A DNA stretch of 64,000 nucleotides from [Phialemoniopsis] sp. UDSM-2020 (GCA_018873225.1 JAEILZ010000003.1:1116001-1180000), one strand, 5' to 3'; shown: positions 42,964-57,000, counted from the first letter of the stretch. Notes: generated from the letters alone by a model not told the origin. Numbers and translations: made by a program.

Positions 42964-44558
42964 TTACTGGGTCTTCTTCACCACCGGCGCTTTTCCTACG
43001 GGCTGGGAGAACATCCACAGCGCGCAGAAAGCCAGCCAGCCAGTGACGGTAGCGCCGATGCCCGCGATCCAGGGCCAGGCGCCCGAGATGACAAAGGAGC
43101 GGGGCCACTCGTTGTGGGCCATGTGGCGGACCGAGACGGTGACCTTCTCCTCGACGTTGGACAGGAAGGGCCGCTTGTAGTTGACCATGAAGTTGAAGAT
43201 GCCGTGCTGGTCGGGCAGCTTGAAGGCGACGCGGTAGACGCCGGCGTCGGCCGTCGACTCGGCCGGGACGGGGCTCAGGTTGAGCCGGTGGAAGGGCGAG
43301 AGCATCGAGAACTCGAGCTGCAGCTCGTCGTCGGCGGGGACGGTGAAGGCGGTCCACTTGTCCCAGCTGTACTCGGACATGGAGATGGTGTAGACCTGAA
43401 TCGGAGATATTTATTAGCCTGTTGTTCCATGTAGTCAATAGAGAGTCGAAAGACACATACCACGTCGTTCTTGATCCGGTAGATCTTGGGGTTGGAAGCG
43501 TTGGAGGCGCCGGCCTCGTTGAGGTGGTGCTCTATCGAGTTCACGCGCAGGACGCCGACCTCCTGGAAGGCCCAGCCGCTGATGCGCTTGGCGAACTCCT
43601 CGTTGGCCGTGGCGATCTCCTTCTTGTCGCCGGGCCTCTTGACCTTGGCGCCGAGCCAGTTGTCGCTCAGCATCTCGGCCGAGCCGACGACGGCGACGCG
43701 CGCAGAGTTGCGGGCCTGGAAGGCCGAGACGAGGCTCAGCTGGGCGCCCGCGGCGAAGAGGTCGTCGGACACGGAGTCACCCTGCTCCTTGGGGTTGTAG
43801 CTGTAGGCCGTGGCGGGAGCGCGCACGACGGGCGAGAGGAGGGCGCCGGCGCCGAGGACCTGGCCGACGCCGCGGGGGAAGGCGAGGGGCGCCGAGTCGT
43901 CGGCGCCGGTGAAGAGGTCGCGGACGCCGGCGCGGAGCTTGCCCTGGGCGGGGAGCAGGACGACATCATGCTTCTCGGCAGCCGAGACGGCATCGTAGTT
44001 GAAGTGGTCGACGACGAGGCCGGTGCGGTCGGCGGGTAGGGAGATGTCAAGCTCGCTCAGGAGGCCAACGATGGAGGTCGAAGTCGTCGTCTCGGCGGAG
44101 AGGGCCACGAGGATGTTGCCATCGGCATTGACGAACTTGACCAGGAGGCTCGGGCTCAAGTTGGGTCCTAGGCCTGTATTGGAGTCCATTCATTAGCTTT
44201 GACCTTCAGATGAATAGGTATGATATGCCACCAACCCTTGGTCTTGATGGGGAAGAGCAGGACATGGTCGTATGCCCTCTCGCCTAGGTGGAATAGCGAT
44301 AACGATTCGCTCTTTGGTGTTTCGTAAGTGATGGTAAAGCCCCGGCCTACTCGTTTACACAATGGTTAGTCTTTTGTGAGAAGTACTGGAGCTTGAGATC
44401 GTAGGGTGTGACTGACTTTCCAGGCTTCCCAGAAACTTGGAGTAGCTGGCCTTGTCTGCCACATCATCGAGGACAGCCAGCAAGCGGCCACCAGTGGAGC
44501 TCACGGCCTGGGCGACAGCTGCCAGGAGCAGCAGAAGAAAGGAAATGAGCGACTTCAT
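42964..44558 (-). CDS. WBP1: Oligosaccharyltransferase subunit Wbp1 (OST48)
   Basis: Exons 44417-44558, 44236-44346, 43461-44173 and 42964-43395 join in phase to 465 aa; introns are 62-70 nt. A signal peptide (MKSLISFLLLLLAAVAQAVS) is followed by the OST48 lumenal region: RLLAVLDDVADKASYSKFLG, RGFTITYETPKSESLSLF, then AYDHVLLFPIKTKGLGPNLS. One transmembrane helix lies near the end (WIAGIGATVTGWLAFCALWM), and the protein finishes KKTQ, a dilysine KKxx signal for return to the ER, as in yeast Wbp1. It is a core subunit of the ER complex that transfers the Glc3Man9GlcNAc2 glycan to Asn. The large exon is very GC-rich. It diverges from the complex I subunit gene. Confidence 0.95.
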
Positions 44559-45215
44559 CTTGGGAGGGATTCACAGGTCCAGGAGTCTCAAGTCAATGAG
44601 TCTGCCGAACAGTGGTCTGTGGTTGGTGTCGCGATGGCAATTCCTTGTTTTTGCCCTTGAAGTCGCATCCAGAAGCTCGTCTCGTTCGTCTGCTTGCACA
44701 TAAAAGTGACAGCTCTCAGCAATGTTAGGGATACGTAGCCCATTGCCAAGCCGCGTATCATTAACTGTGGGGCACCACCTCCCGATAGCAGGGGTCTCGG
44801 AGCACTAAGGCACACACCACTGAAGATAATCCGAGACGCACTGAATGTTCCACAACTGCTCCCCGCGTCAGCGCATGTGCACTCATTCGAGCTCACCAAT
44901 TGATCCGAAGAGGTTAATCCGACCTCTTTTGCGCCCCAGTCTGGTCCCGACCAATTGAACGACTCTCAATTGGATTCCCACCTTGAGCCGAGCCAACATC
45001 CAATAGCTCCAGTCTCTCGTGAAGCTTTGCGATACCCTCAATTCCCAGGGCTTCAGCTCAATTGTTGTCCACTCTTGAGAAGGTCTTGATCTGTAGGTAC
45101 CTCCCCCAGCCAATTTGACCACTCCGAGCGAAACATATCAGCCACCCTATCCATCACCATAGAGATTACCGGGAGACCCATCGTGAACTGACAACTTTCG
45201 ACTCTTCTCCAGACC
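44559..45215. promoter_or_regulatory. Divergent promoter region of WBP1 and NUO9.5
   Basis: 657 bp between divergent start codons. Direct TTGA/CCAATT-like motifs (CCAATTGATCC near 44898, CCAATTGAACG near 44951, CTCAATTGG near 44966) recur within 80 bp; their function is unknown. Confidence 0.45.
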
Positions 45216-45527
45216 ATGTCCGCCGTGACGCCACGCTTCTGGGCCGGGCCCATCCGATACTGCCGCTGGGCAGCCCGCGAGCGCCCTGCCTACTTCTGGT
45301 CCGTCATCGTCGGCGCCGCCGGCCCCGTCATCCTGGCCACCGTCCCGCCCTTTAGGAAAATGATCGGAGACGAGGATGCGCCGCCAGTCCCTCTGACCTA
45401 CCCGAGTACGCTACACCCCAACCGCGAGAGAGCAACATCAATAGAGGACCCCGGAAGAAACTGACTATTTGTTGTGTCTATAGTTCCCAACACGCCGAGG
45501 AAGAAGCTGACCGGCTACGATGATTGA
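45216..45527 (+). CDS. nuo9.5: Complex I 9.5 kDa subunit (NDUFA3-type)
   Basis: Exons 45216-45405 and 45484-45527 join in phase (78-nt intron, CTGAC branch at 45471, ATAG acceptor) to 77 aa. The product starts MSAVTPRFWAGPIRYCRWAA, has one membrane helix (YFWSVIVGAAGPVILATVPP), then KMIGDEDAPPVPLTYP, and ends in PRKKLTGYDD, the usual tail of the fungal NADH:ubiquinone oxidoreductase 9.5 kDa subunit. It is a small accessory subunit of the membrane arm of respiratory complex I in the inner mitochondrial membrane; there is no cleavable presequence. The last exon holds only 14 codons and the stop. Without splicing the frame ends early and loses the GYDD tail. Confidence 0.88.
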
Positions 45528-45953
45528 TCGAGCGAGGGGCGGGTATCGGGATTGAAGGAGGATGAAGACAAATTATGCCCAGGTCTGCCAAAACCTGGAG
45601 CCATAGCAATTGTGCGAGCGACAGAGCAGTGCGAGCGCATGTGTATCGATTGTACATAGGATGGCGTTGGAGACTTTTCTACGGATCACCAGAGGTATAG
45701 AGCCTCCGTGTCACATCAACTGAAATAAAGCAATTCACCGGTTACACGATTCGTTGTCAATGTCGTCGAGGATCATGTCGTTGCATTGGATGATCTATGT
45801 AAGTCTCAGGAACTCCGAGGTGTTGGCCCCGGTGTCGTATCTATTTCATATACCCGGCCGGACCATTGAGATCAAAATCCACCCAAATATCCCAGAATCA
45901 ACGCCATGTAATGCAGCGCAACTATAATGCTCCGAGGAAGCCGGCCCGTGTTT
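45528..45953. other. Convergent 3' region
   Basis: 426 bp between the stops of NUO9.5 and the BEACH gene. It contains their 3' UTRs; no gene is supported. Confidence 0.5.
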
Positions 45954-48900
45954 TTATCGCTCTCTAGGAATCAAGTTCCACTCATACTATGAGGAAGTAG
46001 ACATTAGTGTCAAGGTCACGTACAACAGAGGCGGCAGGAATCACTTACCACTCGCCCATCTTCGTCTCCGGTATACACCAGTTGAGGCATGGGGGTGATG
46101 CAGGTAATTGCGGCGTCCACATTCGCTCCGGACTCCGACTTTGGATCGATGTGATCGAGCCTACGCAAGAACTCGAGCACCCACCGTCCGTTCTTCCCCA
46201 CCGTCTTGCGCCAGACGTTCACGCGACCACGGCGGTGGCCTGTAAAGACGAGACAATTCTCCAGCCACTCATTGCCGGCACCCTCGTAGAACGAGCACGA
46301 CTGGACAAAGTCGTCTGGGCTTTCTGCGCCGCAGACATTCTGATCCACAAGCAGCTCTCCATTCAGGGTGAAGAGCAGCACATTGGGACCCGAGCACAGT
46401 ATGATGTCGCCAGTGACATCGTTGATACGGGCACACTCAACCGGCCTCGAGATGGGGAGCTTGCGGATGAATTCCAGACGGTTGAGGTCCCAAAGGAAGA
46501 CGCCTCCGTCCTCACTTGCAGTAAGGAAAGTGCTGAAAGCCTTAGACACAGCCATGGTCGTGACGGGGGTCTTGTGTCCGAACAGAGACGAGCGTTGCTG
46601 CAACTCGACTGGCTTGCCGGACACCGACTGCACGGAGTGGACAGTGACGACGCAGTCTTCGCCAGCGGTGATGAGTGTCTTGGAATCCGCAAACGTCAGA
46701 GAGGAAATCTGGCCGATGTGCAGGTTTTCGAACAAGCCAGCAGGCTGGTACTTCATTAGTCCCGACTGTGCAGTGCTTTTATGGCTGGCTGACTTTACCT
46801 TTCTGTTATCACTGAAGTAGAACCTGACACTGTTGTCGGCGTATCCCCACTCCAAGAATTTGTCGTAGTAAGGAGGCAGGTTGACCCTGAAGGGGGATGC
46901 ACAGAGGAGTCGGTCAATCTTGGGAGTATAGATCAGAGACGCGACCTTCTCATGGCTCTCTGTAGACATGTGGTCAACATGGGATCAAGCGAAAAATCAG
47001 CGATCAAAATTGACTTACCTAGAAGAGGGTACGGGAGCTTAGTCAAGGAGCCGACCATGGAGTCAAGCCGCTTGGCATGTCCCTGATCTGGCTCCCGATG
47101 AGGATGAGGCTTGGAAAACACCTGATGAGGCGTCTGGCCGAAGTTGTGGATGATACCGGTGGTGATCGCCCGCTCCTGCGGATCAGTTATATTGTCCAGA
47201 TCGATCGCTCCATGATATGACAGATTGTGGAAGACGTTAAGATTCTCGACCGCGGCATCGCCTCGCTGCTTGTGACCAAAGACAAGATCGATCCAGTGAT
47301 GCAGGTTTTGAGTCACATATGGACTCTCCAGTGCCTGGCGATGCTTTTCGATAAAGATCTTGGGATCACCCTTGGCCCACCTCGGAAGTATGACGTTGTC
47401 GACTTTGGTTCCGCCTTGGCGCAATCCGAAATCGTAGCCGTTGATATTTGTCAAGAACTCAGGAAGACAATAGAACTCTGGTATCAGCTCACGGACGTCG
47501 GAGCCATTGTCTCGCGAAGCAGATTTCCAGGCGCCTTCGATAGAGAAGAACAGCCTGTCGGGGTGGTCGAAATGACCACCCTGGAGCAGCAGGTATGAAT
47601 CGACGAAGGGCGGCAGACGTATCAGATAGGACGAAACCACCATCGCAGACGAGTAGTGAGTGCCATAGTGGAAAGGGATTTGACCGATCTCGGCAAGACT
47701 ATTGTACCGCATCATAAAATCGCTCTGCCGACTCCCACTTTGCGCGCCCATCGGCTTGCTCAGGTCTCGGAAGGTCAGGGGGTCATCGAGATCAAGCTCT
47801 TCGCTCGTATAGTCAGCCAAAACCCAAGGGAAGACAGGGTACTGGGTGAGATCATTGAAAGTGCGACCAGCCATAGTATTCACCAGCATGAGATAGTGGA
47901 AATTGGAGATCTCTCCCTTCTGCCACCGTCTCATGATGGGGTTCCACGGCGAAGAATTGAAGATGGATCCGAACTTAGACCCAAAGGTCTGGGGCGTCTC
48001 CTCAAAGACCTTGAGGGCCTCTAGTCTCCAGGCATCTTCGGGATTAGGCAATGTATTCGGCCCAGTTGTATGCGGCGTCTTGATCATCAGCTTGCCAAAA
48101 ACCTCGTCGCGCTTAGCCGGATTCAGGGCAGTCAAAAGATAGCTTCGGCCATCACGGAAGAAGATCTCAATGGCTACGTCACGGAAGAGGAAGCGCCGCT
48201 TCGATATGCTGATGACGTCCGACCACTTCCAGTTGCGTGACTCCTGGTCGCTGCTCTTGAGTGCCGGGCGCTTCTCCTTATCGCCGGGTTTAGTGCCCGT
48301 GATAATTTGAGAGAATGGATCGCGTTCCTCGATTGGAGCCTGCCAGACGTTCACAATCTCTCCATCCGCTCGCTGAAAGACATTGTCCATGATGTACAGG
48401 TCGTCTTTCCCAATGATGAGGATTCCTTCGCAGGCGTCAAGACCAATGATACGGGAGATGTTGTAGACATGCTGAACTGCGTCACCATGCTCAAGTCTCC
48501 GCATGACTTTTCTGTTCTTGTCCTCAAAGCCATCGTCCCCATCCGCCTCATTAGGATCGTCCACAAGCTCAAAGTCTTCTTCCGGGCCTACGCCTGACTC
48601 GGAGGCTGCATCTGCGACTTCATCGTCTGTTGGATCGGATACGAGTGTATTCCGACCTAGACTGGCTCCTGACGGGCCATCAGTATTGGTTGGAGTGGCA
48701 CTGAGATTTTGTCCGGTCGCTGCCTCGCCGACTGGTGTGTTTAGACGCAGAGGAATACCAGAAGGTGTGGAGTCTGTCGCCCTTCGCTTGGGTTGATAGT
48801 CTTGCTGCTGCGTAGAGTAGACGGGAAGAAGTCTGCGCCGCATGCGATTACGACCTTCGGTCCTGTCCAATTTCCACTTGACCACGGAGGGCTCGGCAAA

Positions 48901-51900
48901 CACCGCGCCTGGACGCTTCAAGTCCCTCTCCATCTTTCTGAAATTGGTGACGAGGAATGTCAAATCATCTTGTTGGTCCTGAAGCGTGCGCTGGTATCGA
49001 AAGTGCTCGGTCATGTAGATGCTCTTCATCCACGAACTGTTTGCCATTTCGTGTCGCAGCAGCACATTCTCTCGCTCTCGGCCCTCGGCACGCCATTGCT
49101 TCAATTTCTCTTTCCTGTTCGCAACCCTAGCCCTCGCTGTTGCAGACGTCCGTTGGTTCTCGACGCTTACGAAGTCTTCCCAGGTCTTGGACATGCCTCC
49201 GAAGAAGAGAGTGTCAAGCGAGGGCCTGTGTTGATCAACCCACTCGACAAAGGCGCCATCATCAACCTCGGTGAGCTTGCTGAACCCCTTCGTCAATTGT
49301 CCCTGGTCGGAGCTTGAGCACTGCCGCAATGTGGTGGCTGATTCCTGCGGCTTCTGTACGAGCATGATACGCCAAATGCTCGCGGCGACAAGCCGCACTG
49401 ATTCCCTCGAGTCCAGTAATTTGGCATAGAGCTGGTACCAGACCAACTTCATATACTCGTCTTCAGTCGATAGGCAATTCAACAGGACCGTCTGCCAGTA
49501 GAAGAGCTTTTCAAGGGCGGCTTGCGCGTCCGCGTCCGAGATCTGCGTGTCATCAATGTCGGAGAGGAGAAGGAGGGCAACCTTAAGGAAGCAAAGTCGG
49601 AGCGTCCCAACTGCTGGCATACACAAACGTACGCTCTTCATCGAGGATATGTCCGGACGCTGAAGATACTCGAGTAACATTCCGGTGAAATCCAACATCA
49701 CCATGGCCCCGGTCATGAACCATCCCTCGAAGGTGGCTTCGAGCACATGGACGCTTAATCGTGCCATATTGGTGAGGATCCTCGGCTCGCAAAGAACCTT
49801 TTGGTTGGATCGTACAAGATCTCCCAGCTGCTCAATAGTATTCCGTAAGACATATGACTCGAAATAAGCCTGGTGCTCCTGGAAGCCCGGGGGAACCTTC
49901 AAAAAGAGTCCAAAGCCAGGAAACTCCTTGCGAACCATGACCTGGTCCACAAAGACTTTGATGACAAGGTCAAGAAGTCCCTCAAGTACGACGTTGCTCA
50001 CGTGTTGGGTGACCACTTGCTTCTTCGGAGACATGACGTGGCTGAAGCGCGCGGGGCTTTGCGGTATAGGGGATTTCTGGGCGCTCAGTAGAATGAAGGA
50101 CGATGCTTTCCGGAGGGGCGTGCCTCGCGTTGGCTGAACTCCCATAGAAGCAGCTGACTCTGTTGACGAAACGCTCGATGTTCGCACGATCGGGGCGGGT
50201 AGCGTTGATCCTGGCACGGGTCGTATAAGAACATCGCCACCCTCAAACGTCAAGGCTGAGTCCTTGGAGTTCAGCTCCGTTTCGGGAGAAACAGCATCAG
50301 TGCTGACAATGACCGGGTAGAGAGCAGCAAGCAGCAGCCGGACATATTCAGAGCTTAGAGCAAAGTCTCTGAAAGTTGACGACCGTGTGTATAGGTCAGC
50401 TAAAAAGCGAACCATGGTCTGCAAGACCGTAGCATGGCTGCTGATCCTGTCTTTATCCGCCCTAGGCGTTTCTGTTCACAATTTAGCAAGTGTTCAAAGT
50501 ACAAGTTAGTGAGCTACATACGTCTCAGTGCCAACTCCTCTGCCAAGGACATGGACCTGTCTCTTGGTCTGCTGTCTGCTAAATCAACCTGCTTCGTGGG
50601 GCTTCTAGCGCCGCTTGAAGTGCGAGCAGGAGAATCGGGGTCGTCCTGATATCTCAGAACGTCTCTCAAACCGTGTTGGAGCATAGATATGAGGACAGGA
50701 AGCGCGTCAGGATACACAATCCGACCCTTCGAAGAAATGGCAATGAGATTGGTCAAGTCGAAGGGCTGGTCAAAGTCCACCTCGGCGACGTCTTTGCCAA
50801 ACAAGATGCACAAGCAGATGGGCCACAGAGTGGGAATGTCCCACCAATTTTTGAGTCGATGGGCCATGATTGTGAAGCCGCCAGTCTTAAGGGCGAACTT
50901 CGACACGTAACCGGCACCATGCGTAACCAGAAGCCTCGCAAGAATCTTGCAGCCATTGACAACAATCTCAGGATCATCCTCCGCAAGAAGATAGAGTAGC
51001 CACTATAGACAGGTTAGTATCTGCAAAAGCGTGTAGATAATATCGAGAAACTCACCTTGTTTGTCACTGTTTTGGCAAATTTTCGAATATCGGCCACGTT
51101 ACCTTTCTCGCATAACATCCTTGTATACATGTTGAGAATCTTGACCGCAAGTTGCCTCTTGTTGAGTGCTTTGTTATTCGCCCCAACAGACCCATTCGTG
51201 TCAAGTAGAGGTCTCGGCGTGCTTGACCGACTGAGCGCCGAGAGTGGCTTGGGCGTTCTCGGCAGAGAAGTGGGCTGAGTATGGAGAGCATATGTGATGA
51301 AGAGAGCCAGAGACCGGTGAACCTCCGCATTATAGTTGCACCGGATCAGGGTTTCGAAGGCTGACAGGAAGTGAGGCAGGACCTCGTCAGACATAGACTC
51401 GGATTTTACCGCATCGAGGAGTCGTTTCGTAACACCTAGGCACGCAATTAGCAGTGGCTCCTCAGTTAGGCAAGGAATGTGGCACGTACGCATCCTGACC
51501 AGGCGTCGATTGTTAAACTGGTGATGCTTGCTCGTAACGGCGAAGGTCAAGAATTGCTTGTAGTACAGTTCTTGCGTAAGTAGCGCTGCCTTTCGCCAGG
51601 TATCAAAGTCAATGAGCAGGATCCGATATGCCAGGGGATTGACTATAAAGGACTCCAGATTGTCCGCATGCCTGTAACCTACGAAGGCAAGGACAAGGCT
51701 CAGCAACTGGAAACTAAGGCGATCTCGCTCGTCACCGGTCAACGTCAATCGCCACCCAGCTGGGTCAGGCCCAGAGCCAGGATATCCCAGCTTGGCTCGT
51801 AGAAGCATTGCCAGAATGGCATATCCATTGTCTCTCTCCATGGCTTCACTGTTGCGCCAACTCTGGTTGATACACAGAAACATAAACTCGACTGAACGCA

Positions 51901-54070
51901 AGAGATCATCGGAAGTAGTGGTCCTCTCGATCAACTTCAAGGCGACAGGCGTGAACCCTCCAAGTCGCCACAGGTTGTCATCAAAGTTGTTCGGTGTGGC
52001 AAGAACCGGATCCCCGGCTAGAACCGACACGCCATGAGCCCTAACAAGGGCGTCGTTGACGCAGGATATCGCGGAGTTTATAGCTATCGCTGTCCCAGTC
52101 TTAGTGGTCAACGATAGAAGATTGCTCGCCGCATTCCTCGACAAGGATCTGAAGAGCAGCGAATCCAAGAATTGACCGTCTGAACGGAACATCGCAGTCG
52201 GTATCGTACCCATGAGTACCTTTTGCTCGGGCAAGATGGCACTTGCTTTATCTCTGATAGCTCTGAGAATGTCGGAATTTTCTTCCTTCCCGGGATGGAG
52301 CATTTCATTACGACGACTTAGAGCTGCAGAGGCTTCATATGTTTGGAAGCTACCCAGACGGTCCTGGAAATTGCCTTGATAGCGAGGGCCAAGGCGGTAG
52401 TGTACAGCGATGAAATCGTCGCTAAGAGTGTCTTCCAACAAGTGTGCTGATGCCAGTGACCATTTCGAAAAGATCAACCCAGGGCCTACTCTAGTGGATA
52501 GGTCTCGTGGAGTTCCCAAGAAGGCTTGGACCTGGACAGTCTTCTGGGTAGTGGATGCAAAGGAAGCAAAGCTGTCGGCACTACCACTAGATAAGGGTGG
52601 CTGGGCTGGGTATGACGAGCGTAGCTGTTCAGCAAACTCTCCGTTGACGTAGAGGGAGGCCTTGCTGGACGTCATGGTCTTTGGACGTCGGTGAACAATG
52701 GCGACGTGGTACCACTGATTCGGCTTGAACTTGACAGACTTGAAGCGAACACTTGGCCGCTGAGAGGTCACAGACGTCTGCAGGATAAAATTATGAGTAT
52801 CTCGCTCCAGATAAGCCAGCAAGAAACATGTTTGTGTGGAATCAAAAACACCAAAGATAGTGGTGTGGGAGTTGGGGTCGAAATTGTCCACGCGGATCCA
52901 CGCCGTAAAGGTGTAACCAGCAGAGGACAGAGGAGGAAATGACCGGCCTATATTGGGGAGCTCGATGGACGAGTGTCCGTGAAGTGATAGGTCAAATTGG
53001 ACGAATGACGGATTGCAATATTTCTCGGTCATGGCAAGCGAGAACTCAGAAGCCGCAGAGTCCCCGCTTGAGAGAAGAAATTGGGCATCGACAAGTCTGT
53101 TAACGCCAAGGCTCATCATAGTCTTGCAGAGCGCAAGGACCTTTTTTCTCTCGAGATGGCCGAGCCGAAGCCCTTGGCCAAAGTAGAGGCGCAGAAACCT
53201 CGACAACACACCAGTGGCGTGCAGGGCGGCCAGATTCGCAAATGAGGAGGAAACCACGAGAGAGAGCGCTGTGACAACGACAAAGGATGTGATATCAGTG
53301 GCTTCGTGCTTTTCGCGTGGTATAGACTCCCAGAAGCCGACAACTGTACGCATAATCTCGGCGTTCTGTAGAACCGTCTTGGGCCCGACAATATTGCGCA
53401 ATTCGGTCTCAACGAAGGCCATCTCGGCGTCATTTTGCAATGCGCCAGTTCCGTCTTCGTCTTCGGCTTTGCTCGCCACTGCGCGGCCCGCCTGCGCAGA
53501 GGCAATCGATTGGCAAAGCTCGTCCAGCCGCTGGTCATCTAATGCGAACGAGAGCAACTTTCCAAAGAGCTGACAGTTGGAGTATAGATCCGAGTCACTG
53601 CCTCCCAGCCCAATGCTTGCTATTATCTGTTCCAGAGCTTCCCAGCCCCCTCCTTCCACACGATGGCGGAAGTAGCGTCTATTGCCCTGATGTGCTCGAA
53701 AGGTGGCAGAGAGTACGGCTAGTGCAATATGTAGGAGATCGAATAGTGCTTTCTTCTCCGTCTGGGTCCGCTTTGAGGGATTGTAATATCCCGAGTATGA
53801 TCTCAACAGGTCAAGCAGTTGTTGAAATCCGTGTAGATGTCTGAAGTCGTCTTGGGCAGGACTTGGGGGCGTCGATGCAGCCAGATGCTGGTGCAGTTGC
53901 CGGGCATATTTCATCAGAGCCTGGGTGTCGGGGTACCCCGAGACGCCGCGTGTCCGCACGAGAGAAGAGATGCTGTCCAGTAGACTTTGGAGGACCTCGG
54001 CCGCCTTTGTCGTCTTTGGCGGGTTCGAGGCCGAGGTCGAGGACCGATACCGACTCGGTCGGCTCGCCAT
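45954..54070 (-). CDS. BPH1: Large BEACH/WD40 protein (Bph1 type)
   Basis: Seven exons (51490-54070, 51056-51435, 50522-51002, 47019-50471, 46799-46959, 46049-46744, 45954-45986) join in phase to 2594 aa; introns are 50-62 nt. The ATG at 54070 (MASRPSRYRSSTSASNPPKT) is preferred over an in-frame one at 54127. Domains in order are a long helical/armadillo-like N-terminus, a concanavalin-A-like domain (about 370-475, GYTFTAWIRVDNFDPNSHTT), more helical repeats, a PH-BEACH domain (about 1800-1940), the BEACH domain (about 1985-2275, WQKGEISNFHYLMLVNTMAG and YPVFPWVLADY), and WD40 repeats (2300-2594) ending GRVYEWNLIPRER. BEACH proteins control vesicle fusion, lysosome/vacuole size and protein sorting. 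The last exon codes ten residues. Two 54-nt introns are stop-free and multiples of three, so unspliced frames hide them. Confidence 0.92.
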
Positions 54071-57000
54071 TGTGAAGATGCGGCGAGGTCCCGGAATGCG
54101 CAGCTCTCTGATTCCTCCTCCCCTCACAGATATATGTGCTTCATGCGGAATGTCCCAGTACCCATCGAGGGTCTAGGCTGCAACCAATCTCCAAGTGCAT
54201 GGAAGGTCAGCTCAGGGCCGGCGTTTGGTGAGATGGGGACGGATCTTGAATCTGGTCGGTTGGCCGAACTTAATCAACGGAAGTCGGTGTGCGCAGAAGA
54301 GCTACTCGAGAAAAGCAGCCGGGCCTTCTCTTTGTGCAGTCTGCACAGCAAAAGTCGCGATCTGAATCTCGAAAAGGCTCAGCCTCAAGACCGGGTGTGG
54401 CTTAGGTAGCACTGTCGTTCATGTCATGCAAGCTTCCAGGTTGCTTGAGTTGGAGCTCCCCCACCTGTGGTGGATGCCTCCTCGCTAAGATATGGCGCCC
54501 TTATCGCCTACGCGTCACCAGGATTATCCAAGGATAACATATCATAAGCCCTGAACAAGAGCGCAGGCAGCCACAGCAGCTTGAAACCCAAAAAGAAAAA
54601 GCCGGAGAGAGAGCTGTTATTACTTTTATTTCAATTTAGAAGGGCCTTTCATGCTTTGAATCCCTCGTGTGAGCTAAGGAATTAACCCTCTCACTGCCCA
54701 GTCCTTGGAAAAGGCACTGTGCCAATCTCAGAAGTGTCTTTGCTCCCAAGATCTGAGGTTGGTGTACACGAACAATACTCAACGAATCCAACTCCAGTAT
54801 CTTCAGCCTTAGGTAACGACACTTTAGACTATTCTACCCCACAGTGAACAGGTTGGGTTCTGGCAAGGCCTTCTTACTTGTCTTGACCTCTTGTGTGGTT
54901 GACTGGCAGATGTTAGGGAATGGACGCATGTCTACTGAATGCTTTATCCAAGGCTGCTAATAACAATGATCGATATCGTGCTTGGTTCAACTGTACGCAG
55001 TGACAATATTGCTTGATCCCCAGACAGGATCCCTTATCACATTTTGTCAAAGAAAGGCTCGATTGGCTGCTTCACATGAGAGGTGAGACATGCATGCATG
55101 GCTGCATTCCATGTCTTGGACTGGCCATAGAGGATCCTGGGGACTGTCCCGCATAAGGAAGATATTTTGTGAAGATTGATACGGCTCTGGGCCTTAAACA
55201 GCCCTGCCAGATATCAAATATTAGGTAGGTTCTTGGGAGGCAAGGGAGATTGTCCTACTACCCAAACCAATACTTCCAATGCCTTGCTGGATCGTGTTTT
55301 GGTTAGTACTGTACTTGATACCCTTACCACCTCTGTAAGAGCTACTTGGGTAGACAACCAACTTATTGAATTTGAGGTTATATCTCTAGAACAAGGCATC
55401 GGTTGGTTGGTGAGCACCCTTCTGCTTACCGCCACACTCCCTAGATAGCCTTTGCGTCCTTGACAGATCAAGAGATCAATTGCTGGAAAGCAGCAAGCTG
55501 TTGGTGCAACTGAGTCAACCAGACCAGCGATCCCTGCACTTAAATGGGGAAGCTGGTCGCCGGGGGGCGCCTATTCTTAGCCTCTCCGCTAGGTACCAAG
55601 AGAGCTTGAATCAGACACCACCGAGCATGACTGGTACGTAAGTACGGGAAACCGGAAACAAAGGAGTCACTTTAAATGCGAAGCGAACCACCACGCAACC
55701 CCTGAAGTCAAACGTTTGGTCTTTGACATTTTACACGCATACTTGAACAACTCGAACTCTGGTCCAGTGTTCACGAAGAATCCTTCGCACAGCCTGAAAC
55801 GAGCAACCTTGCAAGTCAATAATGTCGCCTGGAACCTTGGCAGATGGAGTAAATACGGCACGTGTGCCAGGCGGAATGAACACTTGATCATGTGCCTGGA
55901 CTAACGTGAGCCTTCCCCGCACCCACTGATAGGGAGCTTGTGTGGATCGGCGTTATCACCGGGAACTCGCATCTGAATCACAAACCAGCAGACACACCCA
56001 TCTCGCAGAAAGGCGAGAGACATCTTCCAGTGTTGATAGAGTTGCTAGTTTTAGAGACGATGATGATGATTTTCAGCGTTGGCACATCGCGAGGGAACGA
56101 CCTGGGAAGAAAAGAGGTAGGTTGAGGCCTCGGAAGGCTGATGGTCTTCCTTGGACCAGCACCTCATTCCCCGCATGGATTCGAAAGTACCTGCTTGCTC
56201 TGTCAGCGTAGTCGCCATGACACCTTGCGGAAGAGCCATAACCGAGCAATGACGAATACATTCGGCCTGGAGTTGCTGTTGGGTTTTGCTGCCAACCTCG
56301 AAGCCTCTTTCTTTTCATGCGACGGTCCATGGTAGTTTCCTGTACAGATCAATCTTCTCTCTGTCGTATCATAGAGACTTTAAATGTTGAAGCATGCTGC
56401 TCTGTTTGATTGCATGCCTGGCCTTTCAGCACAACACGCAAGGCCACTAAGGTTGTGCCATTCCGAGGTCGGTGTGGCGCCTTATCATGGCCACCAACAC
56501 AATGACCCACCTTTCTGGTACGTACCTGGCGATCTGCCGGATTCATTGGCTCAGCGAGACGAAGCTAGACTGTTTGGGGCAGCCCCAGCCTCCCCATCTG
56601 ACTCTTTCGCCAGGGTAGGTGTTATCAGTTTCGGGGCGAACCTGGCGGCGAACCCTGGGTGGTGCCTGCGTCACTCGTCGCAGGTGGTGAGGCACCCAAT
56701 ATGGTGTGGGGAAAGCTGCGTAGGCCCGCTGCTGGCTGGCTGATACCGCTACCAATCCACCTAATCCACCCTATCCTTCCGCAACTTGCGCACCCAAAAG
56801 AGCTCCTCAGGCGACCCCCGGCTGCCGCCATCCATCCATCCTTGGCGTGCCGTCACTGGTGGATTCGCCATCCTTTATCTACCCCAGAGCGCCCTCGTTC
56901 CTGTTGACGCTGACTCTCCCACCTCCATCCTCTCCCTCTCTCTACTCTCGTCATCCATCTTCTGTCTTCCATCATCCCCGTGTGCACACGTCTTGCCTCT

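Noticed and set aside
55176..55448. 90-codon frame in the low-GC intergenic region
   Set aside because: Starts with a plausible ATG but has no codon bias, no family similarity and no splice partners.
54550..55500. Decayed, RIP-mutated transposon
   Set aside because: The GC drop is mild and no repeats, transposase or reverse transcriptase remnants were recognised; a RIP index and repeat search would decide.
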